Of a DNA stretch of 64,000 nucleotides, positions 48,906 to 59,100 are shown piece by piece (position 1 is the stretch's first letter; the number at the start of each line of letters is the position of its first letter). The DNA is from Anaerolineales bacterium (GTDB taxonomy: Bacteria > Chloroflexota > Anaerolineae > 4572-78 > J111). A model generated the notes under the pieces. The model made no database searches. It was not told the origin of the DNA and saw nothing but the letters and a program-made list of their open reading frames with translations. The stretch is taken from contig JABTUK010000002.1 in assembly GCA_015075405.1 (NCBI GenBank), positions 682,001 through 746,000 on the forward strand, written 5' to 3'. Made by a program: the position numbers and the translations under genes.

Positions 48906-51749
48906 ATGGTAATTTCAAACGCGCTCAAGCCCAACCCCAATTCAATAATTGTAGCCCCCACGGAGTTATCCTCTCAAATTATCCTGATTGACTCAGACAG
49001 TCAGCCGCTGCGTCCGCTGCACGAAGCCTTAAAGTTACGAGGCTACTCCACGCGCCTATTTTATAACGCCGACGAAGCTTTGGCGCATCTCTCCAAAACT
49101 GATATACTGTTAACCCACATTTCGATATTGAACCAGCCGAAAGCCGGCGAGTTCGTTAAAGCGGCAAAAATGCTTGTGTTGGCCGACAAGCAGATAGAGA
49201 CGCTCCCGGTCGAATTTCAAGCCGATCATATTTTTTTGCTGAAGTATTCAAAGGATACCCACAAATTGATTGACCGCTTAAGCAATTTTATTGCGCCCCC
49301 CCTTCTCGACCCCGAAACCAAAGCGGACAATATTGAACACCTGGCCCTGCTCTTTAATATCAATCAATCCTTAAGCGGCCAACTTGAAATCAATGCTCTT
49401 TTCGAGCGGATTTTGGCTCTGGCCGCCGAGCTTAAAGCAGATTTTGCTGCCCTGCTGGTCCAAGAAGGCGATGAAACTATTTACTACCGTTCTACCCAGC
49501 CCGGCCGCGAAGAACTGATTGGGTTAACCGGGCGACGTTTTGCCCAGAGATTGCTCAAGGATGGCCTGGAAGGGTGGGTGCTGCGCCACAATCAGGCGGC
49601 TGTCATTAGCAATACAATGAATGACTCGCGCTGGTTTCGCGCATCTTACCTGCCCGAAGAAGAGCACTGTGTTATTGCCCTACCCTTTACCCTGGAACGG
49701 GTAGGAGCCAGGGGCGTTTATCTGGTGGGCCACAAACAGCCGGGCTACTTTACCAAAGAAGATGTACCCCTGATGGAAGCGGTCATTATCCAGATTGGCA
49801 TGGCCATTGAAAATGCGATGCTCTTTAAAAATCAATCAGAGCGTTCGGTGCAGCTTTCGCTGATCAATGAAGTGAGCCGGGCAGCCACTTCGATTCTTAA
49901 CCTGGATGTGATGCTGCGGACGGTAGTGCAAGCAATTCGGCGCAGCTTTGTTTTTTACAGCGTGTCTATTCATTTGTACAGCCCGGCCACCCACCTGGTC
50001 GAACTGCGGGCCAGAGATTCGCTGGACCGCTTTAGCCTGACCGCGCCTATTCCGTCCACAACCCACAAATTGCGGCAAGGGTTGATTGGCTGGTCAGCCG
50101 CCACCAATAAAACCATTGTAGCCAATGATGTTACCCAGGACCCGCGCTATATTGCCGGCAAAAATAACAAAGAGGTCCGGGCCGAGTTATGTGTCCCCAT
50201 CAGGCTGGGCACAAAAACAATCGGGGTGCTGGATATTCAAAGCACCCAGTTGGAAGCCTTCGACAAATATCACATCTCGGCCCTGGAAACCCTGGCCGAC
50301 CAGTTAGCCATCGCCATTGAAAATGCCCGGCTCTATGATGAAATCAACCAGCGCCTCAAAGAGCTGCAATCGCTCAACGATATTGGTCAGGCCATCACCT
50401 CGACCCTTGACCTGCAAAAAACGCTGACCCTCATCACCGACCATACCACCCAATTGATGAACGTAGCTGCTGCTTCGGTGGTACTGCGCGACGACGAAGC
50501 CGGGGAAGTCTGGTTTGCGGCGGCTTCCGGCGAAGGTTCGGAGGCGGTTATTGGGCTGCATATGGCCCTGGGACAGGGCTTAGCCGGCTGGGTGGCCGAC
50601 AAAGGCGAGGCGGTGATAGTGCCCGATGTTTATGCCGACCAGCGCTTTTTTCCCGATATGGATAAAACCAGCGGCTTCACCACGCAATCTATTTTATGCG
50701 TTCCCCTGCAAACCAAAGGGCATACCATCGGCGCAATTGAGGTGATGAACAAAAAGAGCGGTGAGTTTAACAAGGAAGATTTGGCGCTGTTACAAGCTCT
50801 GGCTGCCCCCGCCGCCGCCGCCATCGAAAACGCTCAACTATACGAAGAGCAGAGTTGGGCCATCAAACGGCTGGCCGAAACCCAGCGGCAGTTGGTTCAG
50901 AGCGCCAAGCTGGCCGGTGTGGGTGAACTGGCGGCGGGTATTGCCCACGAAATCAACAATCCCTTGACCACAATTATTGGCCTGACCAGTTTGTTACTGG
51001 ACACCAAGGCGCCAACCACTCAGCGTGAGCAGATTGAAGACCTGCAAATGGTCAACCGAGAAGCCCGGCGGGCGCGTGATATTGTGCGCGGCCTGCTCAA
51101 TTTTGCCCGGGCCGACACCCCCAAACGCGAAGTTACCAATCTGAACCGGCTGATTGAAGAGTGCATCTTTTTGGTTTATACTAAAAGCATCAGCCATAAA
51201 ATTGAACTGCGAAAGTCGTTGGAGCCGCTGCCGGAAATGTCGCTGGATGTTAACCAGATGAAACAGGTTATTGTTAATCTGTTGAATAACGCTATCCAGG
51301 CCATGCAAAATAATGGAGACCGGCCGGCCATCTTAACCGTAAGCACCACTTTTGTTAACCCCCTCACTGCCGCTCCGGCGAGTCAACCCCCAAACAGCAA
51401 TGGGCGCAAAAAACGAAAACGAATTCTAACGGATACAACGCCTCTCATCACCAGCCAGCAAGACAGCCTGGATTTAAAGGCAGGAGAAGAGACTGAACCC
51501 ACCGTTGTTTGTAAAATAAGCGACACCGGCCATGGCATTCAACCGGAACATATAGATAAAATCTTTGACCCTTTTTTCACCACCAAAGAGGTTGGCCAGG
51601 GCACAGGTTTGGGTTTATCCATCAGCTACGGCATTATGGAAAAACACGGCGGCCATATTACTGTGGAGAGTACCCGTGGAGAAGGAACTATCTTCTCTCT
51701 GACGTTTCCAATCTCGGCAGTGTCATCGGTCAAAACTCAGCTTTCTTAA
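48906..51749 (+). CDS. Histidine kinase with pseudo-receiver and three GAF domains
   Basis: 947 aa. Residues about 23-135 look like a receiver domain (QIILIDSDSQPLRPLHEALK), but the phosphate-accepting aspartate is H71 (DILLTHISIL). Three GAF-like domains follow (about 150-310, 315-480, 485-650), then HisKA with LAAGIAHEINNPLTTIIGL and a HATPase (VIVNLLNNAIQAMQN, DTGHGIQPEHIDKIF, GTGLGLSISYGIM). A basic insert of about 40 residues (NSNGRKKRKRILTD) splits the ATPase between the N- and G1-boxes. No transmembrane segment, so it is a cytoplasmic sensor. It is likely co-transcribed with the next kinase gene 54 bp downstream. Confidence 0.9.
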   Translation: MVISNALKPNPNSIIVAPTELSSQIILIDSDSQPLRPLHEALKLRGYSTRLFYNADEALAHLSKTDILLTHISILNQPKAGEFVKAAKMLVLADKQIETLPVEFQADHIFLLKYSKDTHKLIDRLSNFIAPPLLDPETKADNIEHLALLFNINQSLSGQLEINALFERILALAAELKADFAALLVQEGDETIYYRSTQPGREELIGLTGRRFAQRLLKDGLEGWVLRHNQAAVISNTMNDSRWFRASYLPEEEHCVIALPFTLERVGARGVYLVGHKQPGYFTKEDVPLMEAVIIQIGMAIENAMLFKNQSERSVQLSLINEVSRAATSILNLDVMLRTVVQAIRRSFVFYSVSIHLYSPATHLVELRARDSLDRFSLTAPIPSTTHKLRQGLIGWSAATNKTIVANDVTQDPRYIAGKNNKEVRAELCVPIRLGTKTIGVLDIQSTQLEAFDKYHISALETLADQLAIAIENARLYDEINQRLKELQSLNDIGQAITSTLDLQKTLTLITDHTTQLMNVAAASVVLRDDEAGEVWFAAASGEGSEAVIGLHMALGQGLAGWVADKGEAVIVPDVYADQRFFPDMDKTSGFTTQSILCVPLQTKGHTIGAIEVMNKKSGEFNKEDLALLQALAAPAAAAIENAQLYEEQSWAIKRLAETQRQLVQSAKLAGVGELAAGIAHEINNPLTTIIGLTSLLLDTKAPTTQREQIEDLQMVNREARRARDIVRGLLNFARADTPKREVTNLNRLIEECIFLVYTKSISHKIELRKSLEPLPEMSLDVNQMKQVIVNLLNNAIQAMQNNGDRPAILTVSTTFVNPLTAAPASQPPNSNGRKKRKRILTDTTPLITSQQDSLDLKAGEETEPTVVCKISDTGHGIQPEHIDKIFDPFFTTKEVGQGTGLGLSISYGIMEKHGGHITVESTRGEGTIFSLTFPISAVSSVKTQLS

Positions 51750-51803
51750 AAGCGCCAGCTTTTTCTTTTTCGAATAAGAGACCTGTACCAGAAGGGTGTT
51801 ACC

Positions 51804-53807
51804 GTGATAAACCAAAGAATTTTAGTGGTTGATGATGAAAAAGGGGTGGTCCATTCCTGTGTGCGAATTTTGGAGCGACAAGGTTTTACCGTATCCGGCT
51901 TAACCGACAGCCAGGCTGCGCTTGATTTGCTGCGGCAAGAGAGTTTTGACCTGCTCCTGACCGACATCAAAATGCCCCGCTTAGACGGGTTAGAACTGCT
52001 CCGTCTGGCTAAAGAAATTGATCCGCATTTAACGGTAGTGCTCATTACCGGCTACGGTACAATGGAAGATGCCATCAATGCTATCCGGCTGGGGGCGCAG
52101 GGCTTTTTGATGAAACCCTTCGAGCCGGAGGAGTTGGTTTCAACCATTAAGAATAACCTGGCTCGCCGGGCGCAGTTGCAAGACAGCTTGCGTCTGCAAA
52201 CCTTGCTGCCGCTGCTGGAAATCAACCAAATCTTGCAGGTCGCTGGCGGCGAAGCCTCGCTGGTGCGGCGGGTTCTGGAAATAGCCCGGCATGAAACCGG
52301 CGCCGCCCGGCTAACCTGGCTAAGCTGCCAACCCCGCGCCTTTAAATCCTCTTTCCACTCCCCTACGATCAATGAGCCAGACACCCGACCCAAACCTGAA
52401 GTTGTCGAGATGGCTGTTGTTTGCCAAAATGGATTCCCGGCTTCGCAGTTACCACGGAGGGCAATTTATAGGGTTTTGGCAGAAAGACAGCCAAGCTGGC
52501 TTCTGGCCGATGGAACCCTGGCCGCAACCCTGGAAGGTCAATCGAATATTATCGGCGCCGTGCTGCCGTTGGTCATCAAAGGCCAGGTGGTCGGCCTGCT
52601 TACGGCTGAAACGGGCAGCGGGGGGCGCAGTGGCCCTTTCAATCAAATTAGCCTGGACCTGCTGTCGGTGCTGGCCGGACAGCTGGCAATTATGCTGGAA
52701 AATGTGCAGTTGTTTCAACAAACCGAAGCCCTGCGTATGTTTAATGAAGACATCATCCGAAATATGACCAACGGTTTGATAGCCATTGACCAAGACGGTC
52801 ATGTTACTGCTTTTAATCCGGCCGCTTCGATCATGCTGGGCTATCAGGCCGAAGAAGCGCTCTGGCAGCCGCTGCATCGGCTTACCCCACAAAGCGAAGA
52901 ATTGATTAGAATATTTAATGAAACACTGACCAGCGGAAAATCCTATGCCCACCAGGAAATTGTCCTACACCATCGCACAGGCACGATACTGCCTGTTTCG
53001 GTTAGCACTGCGCCCCTGGGAACCGGCGCTACGGTTGACCGCCCGGTTGGCGTGGTGGGGGTACTTGAAGATTTGAGCGAGATCAAAGCAATGGAGGCGG
53101 AGCGGCGGCGACTCGATCGGCTGGCCGCCCTGGGCGAAATGTCGGCGGTGGTGGCCCATGAGATTCGCAACCCCATTGCCGGAATTGCCGCCGGTATTGA
53201 TTACGTCACCCGCCACGCACCCAAAGACTCGCCGGAGTATGAAGGGGCGGCGATGATGCGGGGCGAAATCCAACGGGTTAACCGTATTTTAGAGGATATT
53301 CTGTTCGTCGCCCGCCCGACTCGGCTGCGCTTATCGAGCGAAGATATAAGCCAAATTCTTGAAAGCGTGCTCAAACGCTGCCAGGTCCAGGTCAAAGAGA
53401 GCCAGGTCAAAGTTATATCTCACTATGGCGAAAATCTTCCTCACCTGAGAGTAGACCGGCAGCGCCTGGAACAGGTTTTTACCAATTTAATTATCAACGC
53501 CACTCAGGCCATGCCCCAGGGGGGAGAACTCTCTCTTCAAACTGATTTAGCGCCAGGGCAAAACGGCGCGGCGGTGGAACAGGTCAGGGTGGTGATTGCC
53601 GATACCGGGCCGGGTATTCCTGCCGAGGCTCAACAACAGATTTTTGAACCTTTCTTTACTACCAAGACCAGAGGCACCGGCCTGGGCCTGACGGTAGCTC
53701 GACGCATTGTTGAGGAGCACGGCGGCGCCATCAAGGTCCAAAGCGAAGCCGCTCAGGGAACCTGTTTTGTGATTAGCTTACCTGTTACCCAAAGGGCAGC
53801 CGTATGA
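51804..53807 (+). CDS. Hybrid receiver-GAF-PAS histidine kinase
   Basis: 667 aa from GTG 51804 (AGAAGGG upstream). Receiver at residues about 5-120 with [19 protein letters not shown] (phospho-aspartate) and [13 protein letters not shown]-like domain (about 135-305), a PAS domain (about 315-425, [20 protein letters not shown]), HisKA ([20 protein letters not shown]) and HATPase ([52 protein letters not shown]) follow. The N-terminal receiver suggests that it takes phosphate from another kinase, possibly the 48906 product. It overlaps the response regulator gene (ATGA). Confidence 0.92.
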   Translation: MINQRILVVDDEKGVVHSCVRILERQGFTVSGLTDSQAALDLLRQESFDLLLTDIKMPRLDGLELLRLAKEIDPHLTVVLITGYGTMEDAINAIRLGAQGFLMKPFEPEELVSTIKNNLARRAQLQDSLRLQTLLPLLEINQILQVAGGEASLVRRVLEIARHETGAARLTWLSCQPRAFKSSFHSPTINEPDTRPKPEVVEMAVVCQNGFPASQLPRRAIYRVLAERQPSWLLADGTLAATLEGQSNIIGAVLPLVIKGQVVGLLTAETGSGGRSGPFNQISLDLLSVLAGQLAIMLENVQLFQQTEALRMFNEDIIRNMTNGLIAIDQDGHVTAFNPAASIMLGYQAEEALWQPLHRLTPQSEELIRIFNETLTSGKSYAHQEIVLHHRTGTILPVSVSTAPLGTGATVDRPVGVVGVLEDLSEIKAMEAERRRLDRLAALGEMSAVVAHEIRNPIAGIAAGIDYVTRHAPKDSPEYEGAAMMRGEIQRVNRILEDILFVARPTRLRLSSEDISQILESVLKRCQVQVKESQVKVISHYGENLPHLRVDRQRLEQVFTNLIINATQAMPQGGELSLQTDLAPGQNGAAVEQVRVVIADTGPGIPAEAQQQIFEPFFTTKTRGTGLGLTVARRIVEEHGGAIKVQSEAAQGTCFVISLPVTQRAAV

Positions 53808-54511
53808 GTCATCGGGTGTTGGTCATAGACGATGAGAAGACCCTGCGCCATTTCTTGCGGCTTAATTTGCAGGAGCAGGGGTATGAAGTTGCCGAAGCTG
53901 CCGACGGTCAGGCTGCGCTTAACTTAATTGAACAGCACCATTTTGATGTCGCCCTGGTTGATTTGCGGCTAACCGACATGGATGGCCTGGAGATTGTCCG
54001 CCGGCTGCGGCAGCTTGCTCCCACGACCAGCGTGATTATCTTGACGGCTTATGCCACCCTCGATTCTGCGGTGGAGGCGCTGCGCCAGGGTGCGCACGAC
54101 TATCTCACCAAACCCTTCGACACCAGTGAACTGCTGGCCAGTGTGGCCGATGGCATCGCCCGCCAGTCGGCGGAGCCAACGCCGCCGGGTAAAAACAGTG
54201 AGGCAGTTCTGGAAATAAAGGGGCTTAGACTTAACCTGGGCAATCGCCAGGTGAGCCGGCAGGGTGAAGTCATTAATTTAACGCCTACTGAATTTGATAT
54301 TCTGGCAACACTGATGGCTCAGCCAAACATTGCCCTGGACTCCATTACTTTAATCAAACACGTCCGGGGTTATGAAGCCACGGAAGCCGACGCCCGCGCT
54401 ATTGCTCGAGTCCACATTCATCGCCTGCGTCACAAATTAGAAACAGACCCAACCCACCCTCAATATATCACCACTATTGCCGGCGGGCGGTATTTAATCA
54501 GTCCTGATTAA
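53804..54511 (+). CDS. OmpR/PhoB-type response regulator
   Basis: 235 aa. Receiver (residues 1-120) has VLVIDDEKTL, DVALVDLRLTDMDGLEIV with the phosphate-accepting aspartate and DYLTKPFDTSEL. The C-terminal winged helix (about 140-235) reads INLTPTEFDILATLMAQPNI, DARAIARVHIHRLRHKLET and TTIAGGRYLIS. ATG 53804 overlaps the stop of the hybrid kinase by four bases, so kinase and regulator are produced together. It should be the DNA-binding output of the pathway. Targets unknown. Confidence 0.95.
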   Translation: MSHRVLVIDDEKTLRHFLRLNLQEQGYEVAEAADGQAALNLIEQHHFDVALVDLRLTDMDGLEIVRRLRQLAPTTSVIILTAYATLDSAVEALRQGAHDYLTKPFDTSELLASVADGIARQSAEPTPPGKNSEAVLEIKGLRLNLGNRQVSRQGEVINLTPTEFDILATLMAQPNIALDSITLIKHVRGYEATEADARAIARVHIHRLRHKLETDPTHPQYITTIAGGRYLISPD

Positions 54512-54591
54512 TGCTCCCACGACGCGCCCTGTTATTAATAATTGTAATCATCCTGTAACCACAACTTAACCCGTTTTGTGTTATATTAGCA

Positions 54592-54684
54592 TCAGTGGAT
54601 TCGATTTTCGCGGAGCGAGGCACGCCCACGTGCCGCACGGAGCCGTACGTGGGCGTGCTGGCTCCTCAAATTTGGGTCTACTGA
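54592..54684. repeat. TCAGTRGATYC-type palindromic element, complete copy
   Basis: Ends TCAGTGGATTCGATTTTCGC and CAAATTTGGGTCTACTGA. The interior pair GGCACGCCCACGTGCC / GGAGCCGTACGTGGGCGTGC is strongly self-complementary. Upstream is an extended -10 (TGTTATATT, 54579-54587). Confidence 0.7.
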
Positions 54685-54723
54685 GCATAAACAAGCAACT
54701 TTTAGGCTAAAGGAGCAATACTT

Positions 54724-55170
54724 ATGCTAAATCAGCACAGCCGGCCTAAACGTATCCTCATTGTTGATGATGAACCAACCCTGGTCTTTTTTCTTAAGCA
54801 GGGCCTGCAAGAGGCCCAACTGGCCTATGTGGTTGATGGAGCTTCATCGGGTGAGGAAGCGCTAACCAAGCTGACTTATAACATATATGATCTCCTGGTA
54901 ACCGACTTAAAGATGCCCGGTATCAGCGGCTTCACTTTAGTCGAAGTCGCTCGCTCTCTCCACCCCACGATCAACGTTATTTTGATGACCGCTTTTGGAT
55001 CGCGTGAAGTTCAAGATGAGAGCGAACAATTGAAGGTGAACGGCTACCTCATCAAGCCTTTTCCCATGGCCCAGCTTCAGGAAATGATCCAGGAAATTCT
55101 TATGACCAAAGAGCCTCCCTCGCCTAACTTAACCGCTGAGCGAAACTATCCCCCGCTTTCGCCCCGCTAG
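54724..55170 (+). CDS. Stand-alone receiver protein 1
   Basis: 148 aa. Receiver motifs RILIVDDEPTLVFFLKQ, DLLVTDLKMPGISGFTLVE and GYLIKPFPMAQL are intact. The remaining 20 residues are a Pro/Ser-rich tail without an output domain, so it is a single-domain CheY-like relay. ATG 54724 after AAAGGAGCAA. First of three such genes in a row, between a classical two-component pair and a giant GAF protein. Confidence 0.9.
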   Translation: MLNQHSRPKRILIVDDEPTLVFFLKQGLQEAQLAYVVDGASSGEEALTKLTYNIYDLLVTDLKMPGISGFTLVEVARSLHPTINVILMTAFGSREVQDESEQLKVNGYLIKPFPMAQLQEMIQEILMTKEPPSPNLTAERNYPPLSPR

Positions 55171-55216
55171 CGAAAGCAGAAATGAGACAAGAGAGTCTGT
55201 TTCAAGGAGAGATTTT

Positions 55217-55606
55217 ATGGGTAAAGCCAAAATTCTTTATATCGAGGATAACCTCGATAATATGACCCTGGTTAAACGGGTCCTGGAAATTGAAGGTTAT
55301 GAAGTCATCGAGGCGGATAACGGCCGGGAGGGATTGGCCAAGGCCATGAGCCGGCGACCGGATATTATCATTACCGACATCAACCTGCCTGATATTGATG
55401 GCTATGAAATTACCGATACCCTCAAAAAAGCCAAAGAAACCGCTCATATCCCGGTTATAGCCATGACCGCCAATGTTATGAAAAAAGATCGAGAAAATGT
55501 GCTGCAAGCCGGCTGTGATGGTTACATTTCCAAACCTATTGATATTGATGAACTGCCCAATCAAATTGAAAACTTTTTGAAAGGTAAATCGCGATGGAAC
55601 AAATAG
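55217..55606 (+). CDS. Stand-alone receiver protein 2
   Basis: 129 aa, ATG with AAGGAGAGA upstream. Motifs KILYIEDNLDNMTLVKRVLE, DIIITDINLPDIDGYEI, VIAMTANVM and DGYISKPIDIDELP make a complete receiver of the DivK/CheY-like type with no output domain. It overlaps receiver 3 by 13 nt, so both are translated together and may act in one phosphorelay with the nearby hybrid kinase. Confidence 0.92.
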   Translation: MGKAKILYIEDNLDNMTLVKRVLEIEGYEVIEADNGREGLAKAMSRRPDIIITDINLPDIDGYEITDTLKKAKETAHIPVIAMTANVMKKDRENVLQAGCDGYISKPIDIDELPNQIENFLKGKSRWNK

Positions 55607-56043
55607 TTGCGGAAACTGCAAAGTCTAAAAAAGCAATTGACCCCAAAGATGCTTATGTGCTGGTTGTCGAAGATAACCTGCAAAACCTGGTCCTCATTGC
55701 CCGGCTGTTGGCTTTTATTGGGGTACGCCGGTACGAGTGGAAAGCCTCCGGCTGGCAGGTTTTGGAATTTGCCGACACCATGCCCCGCGTGGATTTGGTT
55801 TTGATGGACCTGCACCTACCTTACGAGGATGGCTACGATGCCCTGGCAAAATTACGCAGCGATGCTCGTTTTGCCGAAACACGAGTGGTGGCCGTTACCG
55901 CTGACTCTAACTCAACCACCATGGAGAAAGCCAAAAAAGCTGGTTTTGATGGTTTTCTGGGCAAACCCATTGACCCTGATAAATTTCCTGATCAAATCAT
56001 TAGCATCTTGCAGGGAAATATGGTTTGGGAATTGGGCTACTAA
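55594..56043 (+). CDS. Stand-alone receiver protein 3
   Basis: 149 aa starting inside the end of receiver 2. Acidic pocket VLVVEDNLQNLVLIARLL, phospho-aspartate in VDLVLMDLHLPYEDGYDAL, threonine VVAVTADSN and lysine GFLGKPIDPDKFP. Between helix 1 and strand 3 it has an extra GVRRYEWKASGWQVLEFAD segment, unlike receiver 2. No output domain. The next gene encodes a multi-GAF sensor. Confidence 0.9.
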   Translation: MEQIVAETAKSKKAIDPKDAYVLVVEDNLQNLVLIARLLAFIGVRRYEWKASGWQVLEFADTMPRVDLVLMDLHLPYEDGYDALAKLRSDARFAETRVVAVTADSNSTTMEKAKKAGFDGFLGKPIDPDKFPDQIISILQGNMVWELGY

Positions 56044-56122
56044 TTATCTTAACCTGATAAGATAATTTCAAAAGCCTGACAAAACCAAAAGATGTAATTT
56101 AAAATACAAAAGAGGTTGAAGG

Positions 56123-59100
56123 ATGACCCTTGCGGAAACTATCGCCGCCCATGACCGGGTAAGGCTGCTGCATGAAATCAGCGTGGCCTTGAATGATGAC
56201 CTTGACTTAGACGCTATCCTCACCACTGCCATCGCGTTTGCTGACCGTTTGGGTACTGGTTTGTGCGAGATTTATTTACAAGCCGATACAGGTGAGGTTT
56301 ATTTTAAAGGGTCTCAATCGGCGCGAGGCAATCTGCCCGACACAGCCTTACAAAATCTGGTAGTTGAAGTTTTAACCAAAAGTGTCGCCGCCGAGGTTTT
56401 GCAAACGGGTCAAGCTGCCCTGATTGCAGATACAACCTCTCACCCCCACCAATGGCCGGCCGCGCCTTTTTTTCGAACAGACTCAATTGGCAACGGTGAC
56501 TCGATTCCGGTTCGCTCGCTTATTTGCGCCCCTATTGTCGCAGGCGCTCACGATCTTCGGGGGGTTATTGCCATCTTTCAACCCCAGCCCCATCAATTTG
56601 ATGAACAAGACCTTGTTTTTTTACAAGCTTTTGCTACCCAAATTGCTATCGCCCTTAAAAATACAACTTTCCTCAGCAATCTCCAAAGCAGTCTCCGTGA
56701 AACCCACCTGATTCTGGATATGAGCCGGCGGCTCTCTGGCACGTTAAATCTCAATGATGTTTACCCCGCTCTAACCCAGAGCATTATGGCCACCGGAGCA
56801 GACCGATGCGCGCTGCATTTATGTGATGAGATTGATGCTCATAATCTACCTACCCGCAGCGAAATTGTAGCGGTGGGTGATAAAAACCCGGCCATCCAAA
56901 ATGAGGGCCTGGGGTATTTGTTTCTGTTAAAGCAATATCCTGTGCTGAGCGATCTGGTTTTTACTCAAGAAACATTAATTATTGAAGACATTGCCACCGA
57001 TGAACGTCTGACCAGCGATGAACGTGAATTTCTACAAAAATTTGGGGCGCGTAGTCTGGTGATTAACCCGCTTATTAGCCGGGTCTATGTGATTGGCCTC
57101 ATTTTTATTGAGTATCGAGACAGGCACACCTTTACTGAGCGCGAACTGGCGCTTTACCGTACCTTATGTAACCAAACCACCCTGGCTATCGAACACGCTC
57201 GCCAGGTTCAGCGTACTGAAATGGCTTTGGCTGAAACCCAAACCCTTTATCGGGCAGGTCGTGTTTTGGCCGGCGCAGCTGATTTACAGGAAATTTTGCA
57301 AGAGGCCCTGGTGGAATATGTTTATAGCTTGGGCCTTGATCAAGGCGGCGTCACCCTGGTTAGCCCTGATAGACAGTCCTGCCAGGTAATGGCTTATGTT
57401 CAAGATGGTCAACTGCAAAACGTAGAGAAACTAAAATTTCCGCTTAACGATAGCTTTGTTTATCAACAAGTTCTCCTCTCGGGTCGCCCTTTTGTCAGCG
57501 TGGATGCCCCTAACGATCCCGATCTGGTGGGCTTTCACAGCTTCAATCAACAAGGTATGCCTAAATCATTGCTCGAAGCCCCCATGATTATCCGGGGCGA
57601 GACAATCGGTTGGATTGGCGCGGACTCGGTAAAAGAACACCGTAACTTCACCCAACAAGAAATTGACCTAGCCAGGGCGATGGCCGACCAGATAGCTATC
57701 ACCATTCAAAACCGCCGCCTGCTAGAGCAAACAGAGCGCCGGGCTACCCGTTTAAAAACCGTCGCCAGAGTTGGCGAGTCGGTTTCCCGTATGCTTGACT
57801 TAAACGAGATTTTCGACACCACTGTAGACCTGATTAGAGATCGTTTTGGTTTTTATCACGTTTCAATCTTTCTCCTCGATGAGGCCCGTGAGTGGGCTGT
57901 GGTGCATGCTTCAACCGGCGAAGTGGGCAAAATTATGGTCTCGACCCCGCACCGCTTGAAAGTGGGCAGCAATTCAATTGTCGGCTATGTCACCGCCCGT
58001 GCCCAACCGCGCATTGCGCTGGATGTCGGCGAAGATGCCGTCCACTTTCAAAATCCACTTTTGCCCGATACGCGCTCAGAAATGGCCCTGCCACTGCTTT
58101 CGCGAGGTATTGTGATTGGCGCTCTGGATGTGCAAAGTACCGAGGTCAACGCTTTTAGCGATGAAGATGTTGACACGCTGCAAATTATGGCCGACCAACT
58201 CGCCAATGCGATCGAAAATGCCCGGCTGCTCCGCAATGCCCAGGACAGCCAGAATTTTCTCAACTCGATCATTGACAATATTCCCACACCTATTTTTGTC
58301 AAAGAAGCGAAAGATTTACGTTTTGCCCGCTGGAATCGGGCCAGCGAAGAGTTGTTTGGCCTCAAACAAAAAGATGTCCTGAACAAAAGCGACTATGACT
58401 TCTTTCCAAAAGAAGAAGCCGATTTTTTTACCAACAAGGATCGGGAAGTGTTGGCCAGTGGCAAGTTACTGGATATTCCCGAAGAACCCGTCCACATAGG
58501 AGACGGGGTACGGATATTACACACCCGAAAAATCCCGGTTCTGGGCGCAGATGGCGCTCCCAGATATTTGCTGGCAATCTCAGAAGACATCACCGACCGT
58601 AAACGAGATGAAGAGACGCTGCGAGAGACTTTTGCCAGAACTCAAGCCCTTTACCGGATCAGCGGCGCCTTAGCCACAGCCACCGACCAGCAAACCGCCG
58701 CCGAGGTAGTATTGGGCGAATATTTACGCTTGCTTAACCTCAAACAGGGGGCAATTTTGCTGTTGGATAAAACCGGTCATTCTCACGCAGCCAAGGCCGT
58801 GTATCACAACGGAACAGCGGTAGCGCCAAATCTGGTTATTCCGGCCAAAGAAGATACAATCCTTCAGCGTTTGCAGCAAGATCAAACACCTTTGGTCATT
58901 GACAATATCCAAACCCATCCCCTGACCAAAAATATGTTAAAACACCTGCGCAGAGCCCAGGCTATGCTGGTCCTGCCACTTGTCCTGCGAGATAGAGTCG
59001 CAGGCGCGCTCGCTGCCAGTTCAACCGAAGAAGGATACACTTTTTCTGAGAGCAGCATTGAAATTGGGCAAGCGATTGCCGGCCAATTGAGTATTTGGCT

